64,000 nt of DNA from Loktanella fryxellensis (GTDB lineage Bacteria > Pseudomonadota > Alphaproteobacteria > Rhodobacterales > Rhodobacteraceae). A program made the position numbers and the translations under genes. The DNA lies in the NCBI RefSeq assembly GCF_900110065.1, contig NZ_FOCI01000003.1:124001-188000 (forward strand), written 5' to 3'. The notes under the pieces were generated by a model. It was not told where the DNA came from. It worked only from the letters and a program-made list of their open reading frames with translations, and made no database searches. Positions 24,854 to 34,192 of the stretch are shown piece by piece; the first letter of the stretch is position 1; each line of letters begins with the position of its first letter.

Positions 24854-27370
24854 TCAGTCGCGGGCGCGCAGCACTTGCGCGGGCGCGGCCTGCAGCGGCC
24901 TGACCGCGAATGCCAGACCCGCCAGCAGCGACACCATGATGCCGCCGCCGACGATCCACAGCGCGTTGCCCCAGATGATCTGGTAGTCATCCTCCATGAT
25001 AAAGGTCTGCACGGCCCAGCCGCCCGCGATGCCTGCCGTCAGCGCCACCACACCCGCCGCCAGCCCCAGCAGCGCCGCACGCAGGGCGAAGCTCGCCACG
25101 ATCATGCCGCGCGTGGCGCCGATGGTCTTCAGCACCGCCGCTTCGAACGTGCGCGCACGCTCGCCCGCCGCCGCAGCCCCGATCAGCACGAGGAATCCCG
25201 TCACCAGCGTTGCCAGCGCGCCATAGCGGGTGGCGGCGGTGATCCCCTCCACCAGCACGGCGACGCGGTCGATGGCGTCGCGGATGCGGATGGCGGTCAC
25301 GTTGGGATAGGCGGTCGCGACCTCGCGCAGGATGCCCGCCTCTGCCGCCTCGTCCGCATAGACGGTCGAGATCCAGCTGTGCGGCGCACCGGCCAGCGCG
25401 GCGCTGTTGAACGTCAGCACGAAGCCCAGACCGGCGCTGTCCCAGTTCACCTGCCGAAAGCTGGTGATCGTGCCGGTGATGTCGCGGCCCAGCACGTTGA
25501 CGGTCAGCGTATCGCCCAGCACCAGACCGATCTCTGCCGCTTCCTCTGCGGCGAAGCTGATCTGCGGCTCGCCGGTATAGCCTTCGCCCCACCATTCGCC
25601 TGCGGTCAGGGTGTCGCCGTCTGGCAGGGCGTCGGCATAGGTGATGCCGCGGTCGCCCTGCACGACCCAGTGGCCGCCCGCGACCGTATCCGCATCCTGA
25701 TCGTTGATCCGCGTGATGATGCCCCGCAGCATGGGCGCGGTCTCGACGGCGCTGACGGCGGGATCGTCGGCGAGGATCTGGCGATACCCTGCGATCTGGT
25801 CGGGCTGGATGTCGACGAAGAAGTAGCTTGGCGCACGTTCCGGCAGTTCCGCCGTGAACGCACGGCGCAGGTTGCCGTCGATCTGGCCGATGGCCGCCAG
25901 CACCGCAAGGCCGAGGCCCAGCGACAACACGACGGAGGTTGATTCGCCACCACGCGCGCCGATGCTGGCCAGCGCCAGCCGCAGGGCGGGGCGACCCCGC
26001 ACGCCGGGCCGCAGGCGTCGGGCGATCAGCCGGATCAGGCTGGCGGCCAGCACGAGGATCAGCAGCGCCCCCGCGATGCCGCCAGCGGTCCACAGGGTCA
26101 GGAACACAGTGCCGGAAAACCAGATCGCAAGGCCCAGCAGCACCGCGATCAGTCCCGCCGTCAGGACCAGATAGAAGGGGCGCGGCAGCGCGTCGCCACC
26201 GGCAAAAGCATCGCGGAACAGGGTCGCCGCCTTGATCTGTTCGGTCCGCGCCAGGGGCCAGAGGGTAAAGATCGCCGCCGCCAGCAGGCCATAGATCGCG
26301 GCCTCTGCCAGCGGGGCAGGGGCAAGGGTGAAGTCGGCGGGGATCGGCAGTTGCGCCTCGATCACTGGCGCAAGCGCCAGCGGGATGCCCGCGCCGAGGA
26401 TCAGGCCCAGCGTGACGCCGAGGGCGGTCAGCGCACCGATCTGGATGGCATAGGTGGCAAAGATCGTGCCGCGCGTGGCCCCGAGGGTCTTGAGGATCGC
26501 GATGGTCTCGGTCTTGCCGCCCAGATAGGCGCGCACGGCGGCGCTGACGCCGACGCCGCCCACCGCAAGACCCGACAGGCCCACGAGGATCAGGAACGCG
26601 CCCATGCGCTCGACGAAGCGGGCGGTGCCACCGGCCCCTTCGCGGCTGTCGCGCCAGCGCATGCCGCTGTCGCGGAACGCCGCGTCGGCGCGATCCTCCA
26701 ACGCCTGCAGGTCGACGCCGGGAGGCAGCAGCATGCGATAATCGGTGTCGAACAGCGTGCCTTCGGACAACAGCCCCGCATCGGCCAGATCGGCGGCCAG
26801 AACGATGCTGCGCGGCCCGAGCGAAAAACCCGCCGCCGCATTGTCGGGATAGGCGTCGAGGACGGCGGTGAACACGAACTCCTGCGTGCCCATGAAGAAA
26901 CTGTCGCCGGGCGTCAGGCCGAGGCGGTCGGCCATCACACGCTCCATCACGCCGCCGGGGCGGGTGCCGTCACCGGCGAGCGCATCGGGCAGCGACATGG
27001 GCGGGTCGAGCGTGACGCTGCCGACCAGCGGATAGGCCCCGTCCACCGCGCGGACCTGCGTCAGGGCACGTTCGTCCCCGACGGTGACCATCGACCGGAA
27101 GTCTACGGTTTCCGACAGGGTGGTCGACACCTCCTCCATGAAGGCCAGCTCCTCCCGCGTGGCATAGCGGTAGGTCAGCGTCGCCTGCGCGTCGCCCCCC
27201 AGAAGTGCACTGCCCTGTTCGGCCAACCCTGCCGTAATGGCCGCCCGGACGGTGCCCACGGCGGCGATGGCGGCCACCCCAAGGGCGAGGCAGGCGAGGA
27301 AAACGCGGAACCCGCGCAGGCCACCGCGGAGTTCACGGCGTGCGAATGTGGCAGCGAGGCGCAGGGTCAT
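24854..27370 (-). CDS. ABC transporter permease, YbbP-like with two FtsX domains
   Basis: An 838-aa large permease from ATG 27370, whose ATGA overlaps the stop of the ATPase gene. One N-terminal transmembrane helix (FRVFLACLALGVAAIAAVG, about residues 19-40) leads into a large periplasmic region. A first FtsX-like four-helix block lies about 255-430 and a second at about 700-820. This is the YbbP/MacB-like 'mechanotransmission' architecture, which moves lipids or lipoproteins rather than importing solutes. With the ATPase it makes the YbbA-YbbP pair, next to tesA as in E. coli. Confidence 0.9.
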   Translation of the reverse strand: MTLRLAATFARRELRGGLRGFRVFLACLALGVAAIAAVGTVRAAITAGLAEQGSALLGGDAQATLTYRYATREELAFMEEVSTTLSETVDFRSMVTVGDERALTQVRAVDGAYPLVGSVTLDPPMSLPDALAGDGTRPGGVMERVMADRLGLTPGDSFFMGTQEFVFTAVLDAYPDNAAAGFSLGPRSIVLAADLADAGLLSEGTLFDTDYRMLLPPGVDLQALEDRADAAFRDSGMRWRDSREGAGGTARFVERMGAFLILVGLSGLAVGGVGVSAAVRAYLGGKTETIAILKTLGATRGTIFATYAIQIGALTALGVTLGLILGAGIPLALAPVIEAQLPIPADFTLAPAPLAEAAIYGLLAAAIFTLWPLARTEQIKAATLFRDAFAGGDALPRPFYLVLTAGLIAVLLGLAIWFSGTVFLTLWTAGGIAGALLILVLAASLIRLIARRLRPGVRGRPALRLALASIGARGGESTSVVLSLGLGLAVLAAIGQIDGNLRRAFTAELPERAPSYFFVDIQPDQIAGYRQILADDPAVSAVETAPMLRGIITRINDQDADTVAGGHWVVQGDRGITYADALPDGDTLTAGEWWGEGYTGEPQISFAAEEAAEIGLVLGDTLTVNVLGRDITGTITSFRQVNWDSAGLGFVLTFNSAALAGAPHSWISTVYADEAAEAGILREVATAYPNVTAIRIRDAIDRVAVLVEGITAATRYGALATLVTGFLVLIGAAAAGERARTFEAAVLKTIGATRGMIVASFALRAALLGLAAGVVALTAGIAGGWAVQTFIMEDDYQIIWGNALWIVGGGIMVSLLAGLAFAVRPLQAAPAQVLRARD

Positions 27371-28053
27371 GCGGCGTCCAGCCGACCGTCGCGCAATCCG
27401 ATGACGCGGCTGCAACGCGCGGCAAGGTTGGGCGCGTGCGTCACCATGATGAGGGTCGATCCATGCCGGTCGCGCAGGCCGAACAGCAGGTCGATGATCG
27501 CGGCCCCGTTCGTGGCGTCGAGGTTGCCGGTGGGTTCATCCGCCAGCAACAGGCGCGGGCGCGGGGCGGATGCGCGGGCCAGCGCCGTGCGCTGCTGTTC
27601 GCCGCCCGACATCTGGTTGGGGTAATGGTCGGTCCGCGCCCCCAGTCCCACCGCCTGCAATTCGTCGCGCGCCCGCTCGAACGCATCGTCCACACCGGCC
27701 AGTTCCAGTGGCGTCGCCACGTTCTCGAGCGCGGTCATGGTGGGGATCAGGTGGAAAGACTGGAACACCACCCCCATATAAGAGCGGCGAAAGCGGGCCA
27801 GCTGGTCCTCGTCCATCGCGGTCAGGTCCTGCCCCATGGCGGTGATCCGCCCGGCGGTCGCCGTTTCCAGCCCGCCCATCAGCATCAGGAGAGATGACTT
27901 GCCAGATCCACTCGGCCCGACCAGCCCCACGGTTTCCCCCGCCGCCACGTCCAGCGTTATGCCGTGCAGGATGTCCACCTTACCCGCGTTGCCATCGAGG
28001 GATAGCGCCACGTCGCGCAAGGACAGCACGGGGGCCGGAACGGGATCTGACAT
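27367..28053 (-). CDS. ABC transporter ATPase, YbbA/LolD-like
   Basis: A 228-aa cytoplasmic ATPase of the MacB/LolD/YbbA group. Walker A is GPSGSGKSS, the signature is MSGGEQQRTALARA (Met in place of Leu in LSGGE, but otherwise intact), Walker B is LLLADEPTGNLD, and the switch histidine follows in TLIMVTHAPNLAARC. I start at ATG 28053, preceded by AAAGG at 9 bases. Coupled by overlap to the permease and divergent from tesA. Confidence 0.92.
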   Translation of the reverse strand: MSDPVPAPVLSLRDVALSLDGNAGKVDILHGITLDVAAGETVGLVGPSGSGKSSLLMLMGGLETATAGRITAMGQDLTAMDEDQLARFRRSYMGVVFQSFHLIPTMTALENVATPLELAGVDDAFERARDELQAVGLGARTDHYPNQMSGGEQQRTALARASAPRPRLLLADEPTGNLDATNGAAIIDLLFGLRDRHGSTLIMVTHAPNLAARCSRVIGLRDGRLDAA

Positions 28054-28099
28054 GGGAAAAACCTTTGCATTGCTCACGCTTGCATATGGGGCAGCAGGC

Positions 28100-28732
28100 A
28101 TGCTGCGCAACCGTGTCGGCTTGTGTGTTTTCGCCACAGTGGCGCTGGCCGCACCCGCCGCGGCGCAGGTCACGGTTGCGGCACTGGGCGACAGTCTGAC
28201 GGCGGGGTATGGCCTGCCGACTGCCGACGGATTCGTCCCACAGATGCAGGCCTGGCTCGACGCACAGGGTGCCGATGTGGTCCTGCTGAACGCCGGTGTG
28301 TCCGGCGACACGACGGCGGGCGGGTTGTCGCGCATGGACTGGACCCTGACGCCGGACGTGGACGGCGTGATCGTGGCGCTGGGGGGCAACGATTATCTGC
28401 GCGGTCTGGACCCGGTCGTCAGCCGCGACAACCTCGATGCCATCCTCGCCAAGGCGCAGACAGCGGAGGTGCCTGCGCTGCTTGTCGGGTTGGAGGCGGG
28501 CACCAACTATGGCGCCGATTTCACGCAGGCCTTCAACGGAATGTATGCGGAACTCGGCGCAGCCTACGACGTGCCGGTCTATCCCGACTGGTTCGGGCCG
28601 CTGCGCGAGGGCGATCTGCGCACCTACCTGCAGGACGACGGCGTACACCCCAACGCCGAAGGCGTGTCACTGATCGTCGATGCCATGGGCCCCGCCTTAC
28701 TGGCGTTCATAGAGAACCTGCCCGAAGGCTGA
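28100..28732 (+). CDS. tesA: Arylesterase/lysophospholipase TesA (SGNH hydrolase)
   Basis: Periplasmic multifunctional thioesterase and lysophospholipase. I start at ATG 28100 (210 aa), which opens a clean signal peptide (MLRNRVGLCVFATVALAAPA, cleaved near AAA-Q); an in-frame ATG at 28052 would overlap the ATPase start codon. SGNH blocks are GDSLTAGYG (catalytic Ser), NAGVSGDTTAGG, GGND and DGVHPN (Asp-His). Its product fits the neighbouring YbbAP system, since both act on envelope lipids in E. coli where the same divergent order occurs. Confidence 0.93.
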   Translation: MLRNRVGLCVFATVALAAPAAAQVTVAALGDSLTAGYGLPTADGFVPQMQAWLDAQGADVVLLNAGVSGDTTAGGLSRMDWTLTPDVDGVIVALGGNDYLRGLDPVVSRDNLDAILAKAQTAEVPALLVGLEAGTNYGADFTQAFNGMYAELGAAYDVPVYPDWFGPLREGDLRTYLQDDGVHPNAEGVSLIVDAMGPALLAFIENLPEG

Positions 28733-28910
28733 TCCGCGCAAGCGGGGCCACCGGAACGGCAGTGTATTGAAAGCCGGATGGCGCTGCGATGCCATCTGGT
28801 GTTTGAAACGATTGCATGAGGTGATTCACAGGGCGAAGCCGTTCAGACCGCGCACCATCACAGTGCCGATCGTTATATGTCGATGATGATGTGGCTGTAT
28901 TGCGCCTAAT

Positions 28911-28965
28911 TTCGCGAGCGTCGCTCGAGCGAAGAGAGGGTGGGGGAGGATGCGCGAAACCGCGC
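28911..28965 (-). terminator. Two stem-loops downstream of the cold-shock gene
   Basis: Reading the minus strand from the csp stop, TGCGCG-GTTT-CGCGCA (28950-28965) is a perfect 6-bp hairpin followed by a C/T-rich run, and a second hairpin with arms CGAGCG/CGCTCG around one base lies at about 28915-28927. Probably the 3' end of the csp transcript. The rest of 28733-28988 shows no gene or motif that I can name. Confidence 0.45.
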
Positions 28966-28988
28966 ACCCAAGTCTTGCAAATCGCGGC

Positions 28989-29195
28989 TTATGCCAGCGA
29001 CAGGTTCACAGCCGACTCACGACCGTCACGGCCGGATTCGATGTCGAAGGTGACTTTCTGGTTGTCGGCCAGGCCGGTCAGACCCGAACGCTCAACTGCG
29101 GAGATGTGCACGAACACATCCTTGGAGCCGCCATCGGGAGCAATGAAGCCGAAGCCTTTGGTTGCGTTGAACCATTTCACGGTGCCAGTAGCCAT
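28989..29195 (-). CDS. Cold-shock protein (CspA family)
   Basis: A 68-aa single-domain RNA/ssDNA-binding protein of the CspA family. RNP1 is KGFGFI and RNP2 is VFVHI, with the family start [16 protein letters not shown] start at ATG 29195 with AAGGA at 9 bases. The 257-base gap upstream (29196-29452) has no gene and could be a long 5' leader as in cspA mRNAs, which fold with temperature; I cannot identify a specific fold or a strong promoter in it. Confidence 0.93.
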   Translation of the reverse strand: MATGTVKWFNATKGFGFIAPDGGSKDVFVHISAVERSGLTGLADNQKVTFDIESGRDGRESAVNLSLA

Positions 29196-29452
29196 CGTGT
29201 TAATCCTTTTAGTCTTGCCACCCACGAGATTGCGGTGGCCCGGCTTCGTCAGTGCAATGTCGAGCGCTGCTGCCTAGAAAGGAACACAGTGGGTCGAGAT
29301 AGATAACGGTCGCAAACACTGGCTAACCGATCTGCGGTGCAAATGCAACCCCGATGACACCGGACCTGTCCCCTGATCCGGGAAGGCGTGCGACGTGAAC
29401 TGCTGACCGGGTCGCACACCGCCGGCGTGCACGCCCGCCGCCGCATCCATCA

Positions 29453-29650
29453 TCACCGGCGCCCCGTCGTCCAGGTGTCCGGTGGCAGAACGGTATTGAT
29501 GTCGGTGTAGATCACCGCACCAAGCAGCGCACTGAACGGGCCCACGATCGCATAGATTGCGACGCATTCCACAAGCGATATTCCCGGCACGCATGCCCCG
29601 ATCATCGTGGTGACCGATGCGATCCCGATGCCGTAAATGCCCCAACGCAT
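29453..29650 (-). CDS. Small hydrophobic protein, function unknown
   Basis: A 65-aa frame starting at ATG 29650, preceded by an excellent ribosome site (GGGAGGATCGCTT). Residues about 3-50 are hydrophobic (IYGIGIASVTTMIGACVPGI and VECVAIYAIVGPFSALLGAV), consistent with two transmembrane helices. No known family. It is supported by the ribosome site and not by homology, so it could be a real small protein or a chance frame. Confidence 0.5.
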   Translation of the reverse strand: MRWGIYGIGIASVTTMIGACVPGISLVECVAIYAIVGPFSALLGAVIYTDINTVLPPDTWTTGRR

Positions 29651-29770
29651 AAGCGATCCTCCCTCTCCTCCGACGATTTGACAGCCGTCAGCAGAGTTAG
29701 TCCACTCAATAACATGGGATAGTTTCAAAAAATGTTAAAAACGTGACATAATGTTGCGTCACATTGGGGT

Positions 29771-29809
29771 GGCACCACTGTCGTGGTGCCCGCCCGCAAC
29801 AGGCACCAC
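29771..29809. other. Three-copy 8-base element with alternative hairpins
   Basis: GGCACCAC (29771-29778), its complement GTGGTGCC (29783-29790) and GGCACCAC again (29802-29809). The middle arm can pair with either outer arm (4- or 11-base loop), which resembles terminator/antiterminator switching. TTTT follows on the plus strand at 29814-29817. It lies 21 bases from the ettA stop, so its main role is probably the 3' end of ettA transcripts. Confidence 0.45.
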
Positions 29810-29829
29810 GACCGTTTTAAATGGTACCG

Positions 29830-31485
29830 TCAGCGCACGAACTTTTTGTGCTTCAACCGCTTGGGTTCCAGCGCATCCGCCCCGAGGCGACGCTTCTTGT
29901 CCTCTTCGTAGTCCTCGAAGTTGCCTTGGAACCATTCGACATGGGCATCGCCTTCGAAGGCGAGGATGTGGGTGCAGATCCGGTCGAGGAAGAAGCGGTC
30001 GTGGCTGATGACCACGGCGCAGCCTGCAAAGGAGGTCAGCGCGTCTTCCAGCGCACGCAGCGTTTCCACGTCCAGATCGTTTGTCGGCTCGTCCAGCAGC
30101 AGGACGTTTCCGCCGGATTTCAGCAGCTTGGCCATGTGTACGCGGTTGCGCTCACCGCCCGACAAAGAGCCCACCTTCTTCTGCTGGTCGCCGCCCTTGA
30201 AGTTGAAGGCCGAGCAGTAGGCGCGGGAGTTCATCGCCGCGTCGCCCAGTTCGATGACCTCGGCGCCGCCGGTGATCTCCTCCCACACGGTCGCATCGGG
30301 GGCGAGCGCGTCGCGCGACTGGTCCACATAGGACAGCTTCACCGTGTCGCCGTATTCCACGCTGCCCTCGTCGGGCTGGGCCTGACCGGTCAGCATGGAA
30401 AAAAGCGTGGACTTGCCCGCGCCGTTGGGGCCGATCACGCCGACGATGCCGCCGGGCGGCAGGTCGAAGGACAGGTTTTCCACCAGCAACTTGTCGCCCA
30501 TCGCCTTCTTGAGGTCAGTGACCTCGATCACCTTGGACCCCAGACGCGGGCCGTTGGGGATGATGATCTGCGCGCGGCCCAGCTTTTCCTTTTCCGACTG
30601 GTTGGCCAGATCGTTGTAGGCGCTGATCCGCGCCTTGGACTTGGCCTGCCGCGCCTTGGCACCCTGACGCATCCATTCCAGCTCGCGCTCCAGCGTCCGC
30701 TGCTTGGACTTGTCCTCCTTCGCTTCCTTCTCCAGCCGCTTGGCTTTCGCCTCCAGCCAGCTGGAATAGTTGCCTTCGTGCGGGATGCCCGACCCGCGGT
30801 CGAGCTCGAGGATCCAGCCGGTGATCGCGTCGAGGAAGTAGCGGTCGTGCGTGACGATCAGGATGGTGCCCTTGTAGTCCACGAGGTGCTGCTGCAGCCA
30901 CGCGATGGTTTCCGCATCGAGGTGGTTGGTCGGCTCGTCCAGCAGCAGCATGTCCGGCGCTTCGAGCAGCAGCTTGCACAAGGCGACGCGGCGTTTCTCG
31001 CCACCCGACAGGGTGGTCACATCGGCGTCGTCGGGGGGGCAGCGCAGCGCCTCCATGCTGACGTCGATCTGCGCATCCAGATCCCACAGGTTCTGGGCGT
31101 CGATCTCGTCCTGAAGGCGGGCCATCTCGTCCGCCGTCTCGTCGGAATAGTTCATCGCCACTTCGTTGTAGCGGTCGAGGACGGCCTTCTTGTCGGCCAC
31201 GCCCAGCATCACGTTTTCGCGCACGCTCAGCGTCGGGTCGAGTTCGGGTTCCTGCGGCAGGTAGCCGACGCGCGCGCCTTCGGCCGCCCACGCCTCTCCG
31301 GCGAAATCCTTGTCCTGACCGGCCATGATCCGCATCAGTGTGGATTTGCCGGTGCCGTTGACGCCGACCACGCCGATCTTGACGCCGGGCAGGAAGTTCA
31401 AGCGGATGTTCTCGAACACCTTCTTGCCGCCGGGATAGGTCTTGGACACGCCGTCCATGAAATAGACGTATTGGTAACTGGCCAT
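29830..31485 (-). CDS. ettA: Energy-dependent translational throttle protein EttA (ABC-F)
   Basis: Ribosome-binding ABC-F ATPase gating early translation according to ADP/ATP balance. At 551 aa it is close to E. coli EttA (555 aa). Cassette 1 has GVNGTGKST, LSGGEKRRVALC and LLLDEPTNHLD; cassette 2 has GPNGAGKST, LSGGERNRVHMA and LLLDEPTNDLD. Between them the arm/linker contains the basic run WMRQGAKARQAKSKARI. No transmembrane segment is present. It starts at ATG 31485 (MASYQYVYFMDGVSKTYPGG). Confidence 0.95.
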   Translation of the reverse strand: MASYQYVYFMDGVSKTYPGGKKVFENIRLNFLPGVKIGVVGVNGTGKSTLMRIMAGQDKDFAGEAWAAEGARVGYLPQEPELDPTLSVRENVMLGVADKKAVLDRYNEVAMNYSDETADEMARLQDEIDAQNLWDLDAQIDVSMEALRCPPDDADVTTLSGGEKRRVALCKLLLEAPDMLLLDEPTNHLDAETIAWLQQHLVDYKGTILIVTHDRYFLDAITGWILELDRGSGIPHEGNYSSWLEAKAKRLEKEAKEDKSKQRTLERELEWMRQGAKARQAKSKARISAYNDLANQSEKEKLGRAQIIIPNGPRLGSKVIEVTDLKKAMGDKLLVENLSFDLPPGGIVGVIGPNGAGKSTLFSMLTGQAQPDEGSVEYGDTVKLSYVDQSRDALAPDATVWEEITGGAEVIELGDAAMNSRAYCSAFNFKGGDQQKKVGSLSGGERNRVHMAKLLKSGGNVLLLDEPTNDLDVETLRALEDALTSFAGCAVVISHDRFFLDRICTHILAFEGDAHVEWFQGNFEDYEEDKKRRLGADALEPKRLKHKKFVR

Positions 31486-31554
31486 GGAAAAGCCTCGCTG
31501 GGGATGGGTCTGGCGCCTTCCTTAACGGTCGCGGTCGCGTGGGGCAATCGGGCA

Positions 31555-33387
31555 CTAGCCGGTGTGGCGCAGCTCTTGGCAGCTGCTGCGCGCGCGCAGC
31601 CAGCCGATCACGTCCTCGGCCGGCATGGCGCGGGCGAAATGGTTGCCCTGTCCGACGCTGCCGCCAAGGCTGCGCACGATCGCGGCCTGTTCGGCCGTCT
31701 CGATGCCGGATGCGGTGCAATAGAGGTCCTTGTCACGCCCGAACTGCAACAGCATCGCGGTGATCTTTTCGCAGGCGGGTGCGGCGGCGAGGTGGCGGAT
31801 CAGCGCCTTTTCCACCTTGAAGCCTGCCACTGCCAGCCGGTCCACGTGCAGCAGTCCCGCATAGCCCGCGCCGAACCCGTCGATCAGAACGTTGAAGCCC
31901 AGACCCACCAGATGCGAGATGCCCATGAACCTGTGGGCCCCCGGATCGACCGACCCGAACACGTCACGCTCGGCCAGTTCGATGTGTATGTCCTGCGGTT
32001 TCAGCCCGCGGGCCGAGAGCCGCGCCGGCAACCTTTCCGCATGGGCCCGGTCCGACAGCAGGACATGAGAGCCGTTGATGCTAACCCGGATCCCATCGTG
32101 GCCAGTGGCACGCAGCCGGGCATGCAGATCGGCTGCAGCATCGATCGCGGCAAGGTCGACGCCCGCAAGCAGGTTCAACTCGCGCGCCAGGGGCAAGAAT
32201 GTCGCCGGATGCAGCAAACCCCGCGTCGGATGCTGCCAGCGGGCCAGCGCCTCGAACCCGCGGACGTGCCCGGTGACCAGATCGACCGTCGGCTGCATGT
32301 AGAACGTCAGGCCCCCGTCGGCGATGCAGTGCTGCAACTGCGCGGCAAACAGATCGCGGCTCTGCGCCTCAGCATGCAGGGCCGAATCATAGACGGCCAC
32401 GGCACCGCGTCCCGCCCGCTTTACCGCATAGAGAGCGAAGTCCGATTTCTGCAGCAGGCGGTCCGTGTCGGCGTCGTCGGGACCGGCACGGACCGCACCC
32501 ACGCTGACCGACAGGGCCAATTCCATGCGGTCGTGGCGAAATGGCGTGCGGACCGCGTCGCACAGGGTCTGACCGATGCCCAGCAGTTCGGCGTCGCAGG
32601 CGACATCCGTGCAGACGGCCACGAATTCGTCACCGCCCACGCGTGCCAGCAGATCGGTGGGGCGCAGGTGGTGCCCGATGGTGCGTGCCACGTGTTTCAA
32701 GGCCGCATCGCCGGCGGCATGGCCGTGGCGGTCGTTGATCGCCTTGAACCCGTCCATGTCGATGTGGAGCAGGCCGAGTCCCGGCCGTATGGCGGGGGCC
32801 AAAGCCATCCGGTCGGCCACGAAGGTCGAAAGATGGGCACGGTTCGCGGTGCCGGTCAGGCTGTCGTGGGTCGCAAGATGTGCCAGCGTCGCCGTCGTGT
32901 CACGCAGGATGCGGTCCTGTTCGACCTGTTCGGACACATCCCGGCAGACCAGCGTCGCGAGCGTCCGGCCATCAGAAGCGAGATGGAAGCTGGCGTTGAG
33001 CTGGTTCCAGAAAAGGCTGCCGTCGCTGCGTCTGTTGCGCACGACGACCAGTTTGCGCCACGCCGGATCGTCCGGATCGTAGCGGAACCCGGCAATCTGC
33101 GCGCGCGTCATGCGGTCGGCGTCCGGCAGGCAGAACGACAGCGGATTGCGACCCACGACGCGGTCCATCGGCAGGCGCATCAGGCGCAGATAGGCCGGAT
33201 TGGCCCACAGGATGATGCCGTCCAGCGTCTGTACGACGATCCCGTCATTGGTGCTGGTGCAAGCCATCGCCGTGAAATCCGGTGGCGTCCTGCGACGCGC
33301 GCGCTGCCGCGACCGGACCAGCAGCGCCGCCACCCACCCGCAGACCAGAACCGCAATCAACAGGGGCAACGGGCTGGCGGGTGACAT
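31555..33387 (-). CDS. Membrane PAS-GGDEF-EAL protein with damaged EAL site
   Basis: A 610-aa c-di-GMP signalling protein. One transmembrane helix at about residues 8-25, a PAS domain at about 45-155, GGDEF at about 165-335 and EAL at about 345-600. The cyclase motif GGDEF (251-255) is intact, and the product-inhibition site RxxD is at R242/D245. In the EAL domain E379, N438, E470, K524 and Q580 remain. The DDFGTG motif reads DGFGAG (D503, G504), and the AEGVE base glutamate is replaced by S560. It should make c-di-GMP and have weak or no phosphodiesterase activity (inference). Confidence 0.92.
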   Translation of the reverse strand: MSPASPLPLLIAVLVCGWVAALLVRSRQRARRRTPPDFTAMACTSTNDGIVVQTLDGIILWANPAYLRLMRLPMDRVVGRNPLSFCLPDADRMTRAQIAGFRYDPDDPAWRKLVVVRNRRSDGSLFWNQLNASFHLASDGRTLATLVCRDVSEQVEQDRILRDTTATLAHLATHDSLTGTANRAHLSTFVADRMALAPAIRPGLGLLHIDMDGFKAINDRHGHAAGDAALKHVARTIGHHLRPTDLLARVGGDEFVAVCTDVACDAELLGIGQTLCDAVRTPFRHDRMELALSVSVGAVRAGPDDADTDRLLQKSDFALYAVKRAGRGAVAVYDSALHAEAQSRDLFAAQLQHCIADGGLTFYMQPTVDLVTGHVRGFEALARWQHPTRGLLHPATFLPLARELNLLAGVDLAAIDAAADLHARLRATGHDGIRVSINGSHVLLSDRAHAERLPARLSARGLKPQDIHIELAERDVFGSVDPGAHRFMGISHLVGLGFNVLIDGFGAGYAGLLHVDRLAVAGFKVEKALIRHLAAAPACEKITAMLLQFGRDKDLYCTASGIETAEQAAIVRSLGGSVGQGNHFARAMPAEDVIGWLRARSSCQELRHTG

Positions 33388-33538
33388 CGCGACCTTTCTG
33401 GGAATCCGGGACGGGTTGCCGTCAACATGGCCCCCAGAGCTTAGCTTTTGCTTAAGATCGCCATGCCGGCTGCGATCGGGGCTTTACTCCCGTGCCGGGA
33501 TCGGCGCCTTTTGCGCCAAGCCGAAGGAGGGCGACGGA

Positions 33539-34192
33539 ATGCAGGGATGGCCGCAAGCGCGGACGGGGCAGGTGATCGGTCTGCTTGGCGGGTCCTTCGA
33601 TCCGGCGCATCCGGGGCATGTGCTGATCACGCACGCGGCGTTGCGCCGTTTCGCACTGGACCGCGTGTGGTGGATGGTCAGTCCTGGCAACCCGCTGAAG
33701 GCGCAGGGGCCGGCACCCCTGGCCGACCGGATGGCCGCGGCGCGCCGGGTCATGCGGCATCCGCGCGTCACGGTGACCGATATCGAGGCGACCTTGCACA
33801 CACGCCATACCGCGCGGACGCTGCGCCTGTTGCAGGCCCGCTATCCGGGTGTGCGGTTCGTCTGGCTGATGGGGGCCGACAACATGACGCAACTGCACCA
33901 CTGGCAGGACTGGCGGTGGATCATGGACCACGTGGCCGTCGGCGTTCTCGCGCGGCCCGGTGACCGGTTGCGCGCGCGGCTGAGCATGGCCGCACAGGTC
34001 TATCGTCACGCGCAGGTGCCTGCGGCAGCGTCAAGGTCGCTGGGCCGGCGTGCCGCGCCGGCGTGGTGTTTCGTCGATCTGCCGCTGAGCGGTCAGTCGT
34101 CGAGTGCCATCAGGGCCAGCGGGGCATGGCGCAAGCGTGATGGCACCCCTACTGTCCTCGGGCCGGGCGACGCGGTAAGGTCGATCCCATGA
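33539..34192 (+). CDS. nadD: Nicotinate-nucleotide adenylyltransferase NadD
   Basis: Adenylates nicotinate mononucleotide in NAD synthesis. The 217-aa protein starts at ATG 33539 with GAAGGAGGG upstream. The nucleotidyltransferase motif is [19 protein letters not shown], followed by [17 protein letters not shown], and the C-terminal SSSAIRAS corresponds to the family ISSTxIR motif. It overlaps dacB by ATGA. The longer open frame upstream is not needed. The other NAD gene in the window is nadE, 13 kb away. Confidence 0.93.
   Translation: MQGWPQARTGQVIGLLGGSFDPAHPGHVLITHAALRRFALDRVWWMVSPGNPLKAQGPAPLADRMAAARRVMRHPRVTVTDIEATLHTRHTARTLRLLQARYPGVRFVWLMGADNMTQLHHWQDWRWIMDHVAVGVLARPGDRLRARLSMAAQVYRHAQVPAAASRSLGRRAAPAWCFVDLPLSGQSSSAIRASGAWRKRDGTPTVLGPGDAVRSIP

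Noticed and set aside
29678-29706. Perfect TTGACA on the plus strand as a promoter
   Set aside because: The hexamer at 17 bases spacing is TCCACT, a poor -10, and no plus-strand gene follows for almost 4 kb.
29821-33384. 1187-codon plus-strand open frame
   Set aside because: Antisense to ettA and the GGDEF-EAL gene, both with clear catalytic motifs. Its protein is Arg/His/Gln-rich with no fold pattern, as expected for a shadow frame in GC-rich DNA.
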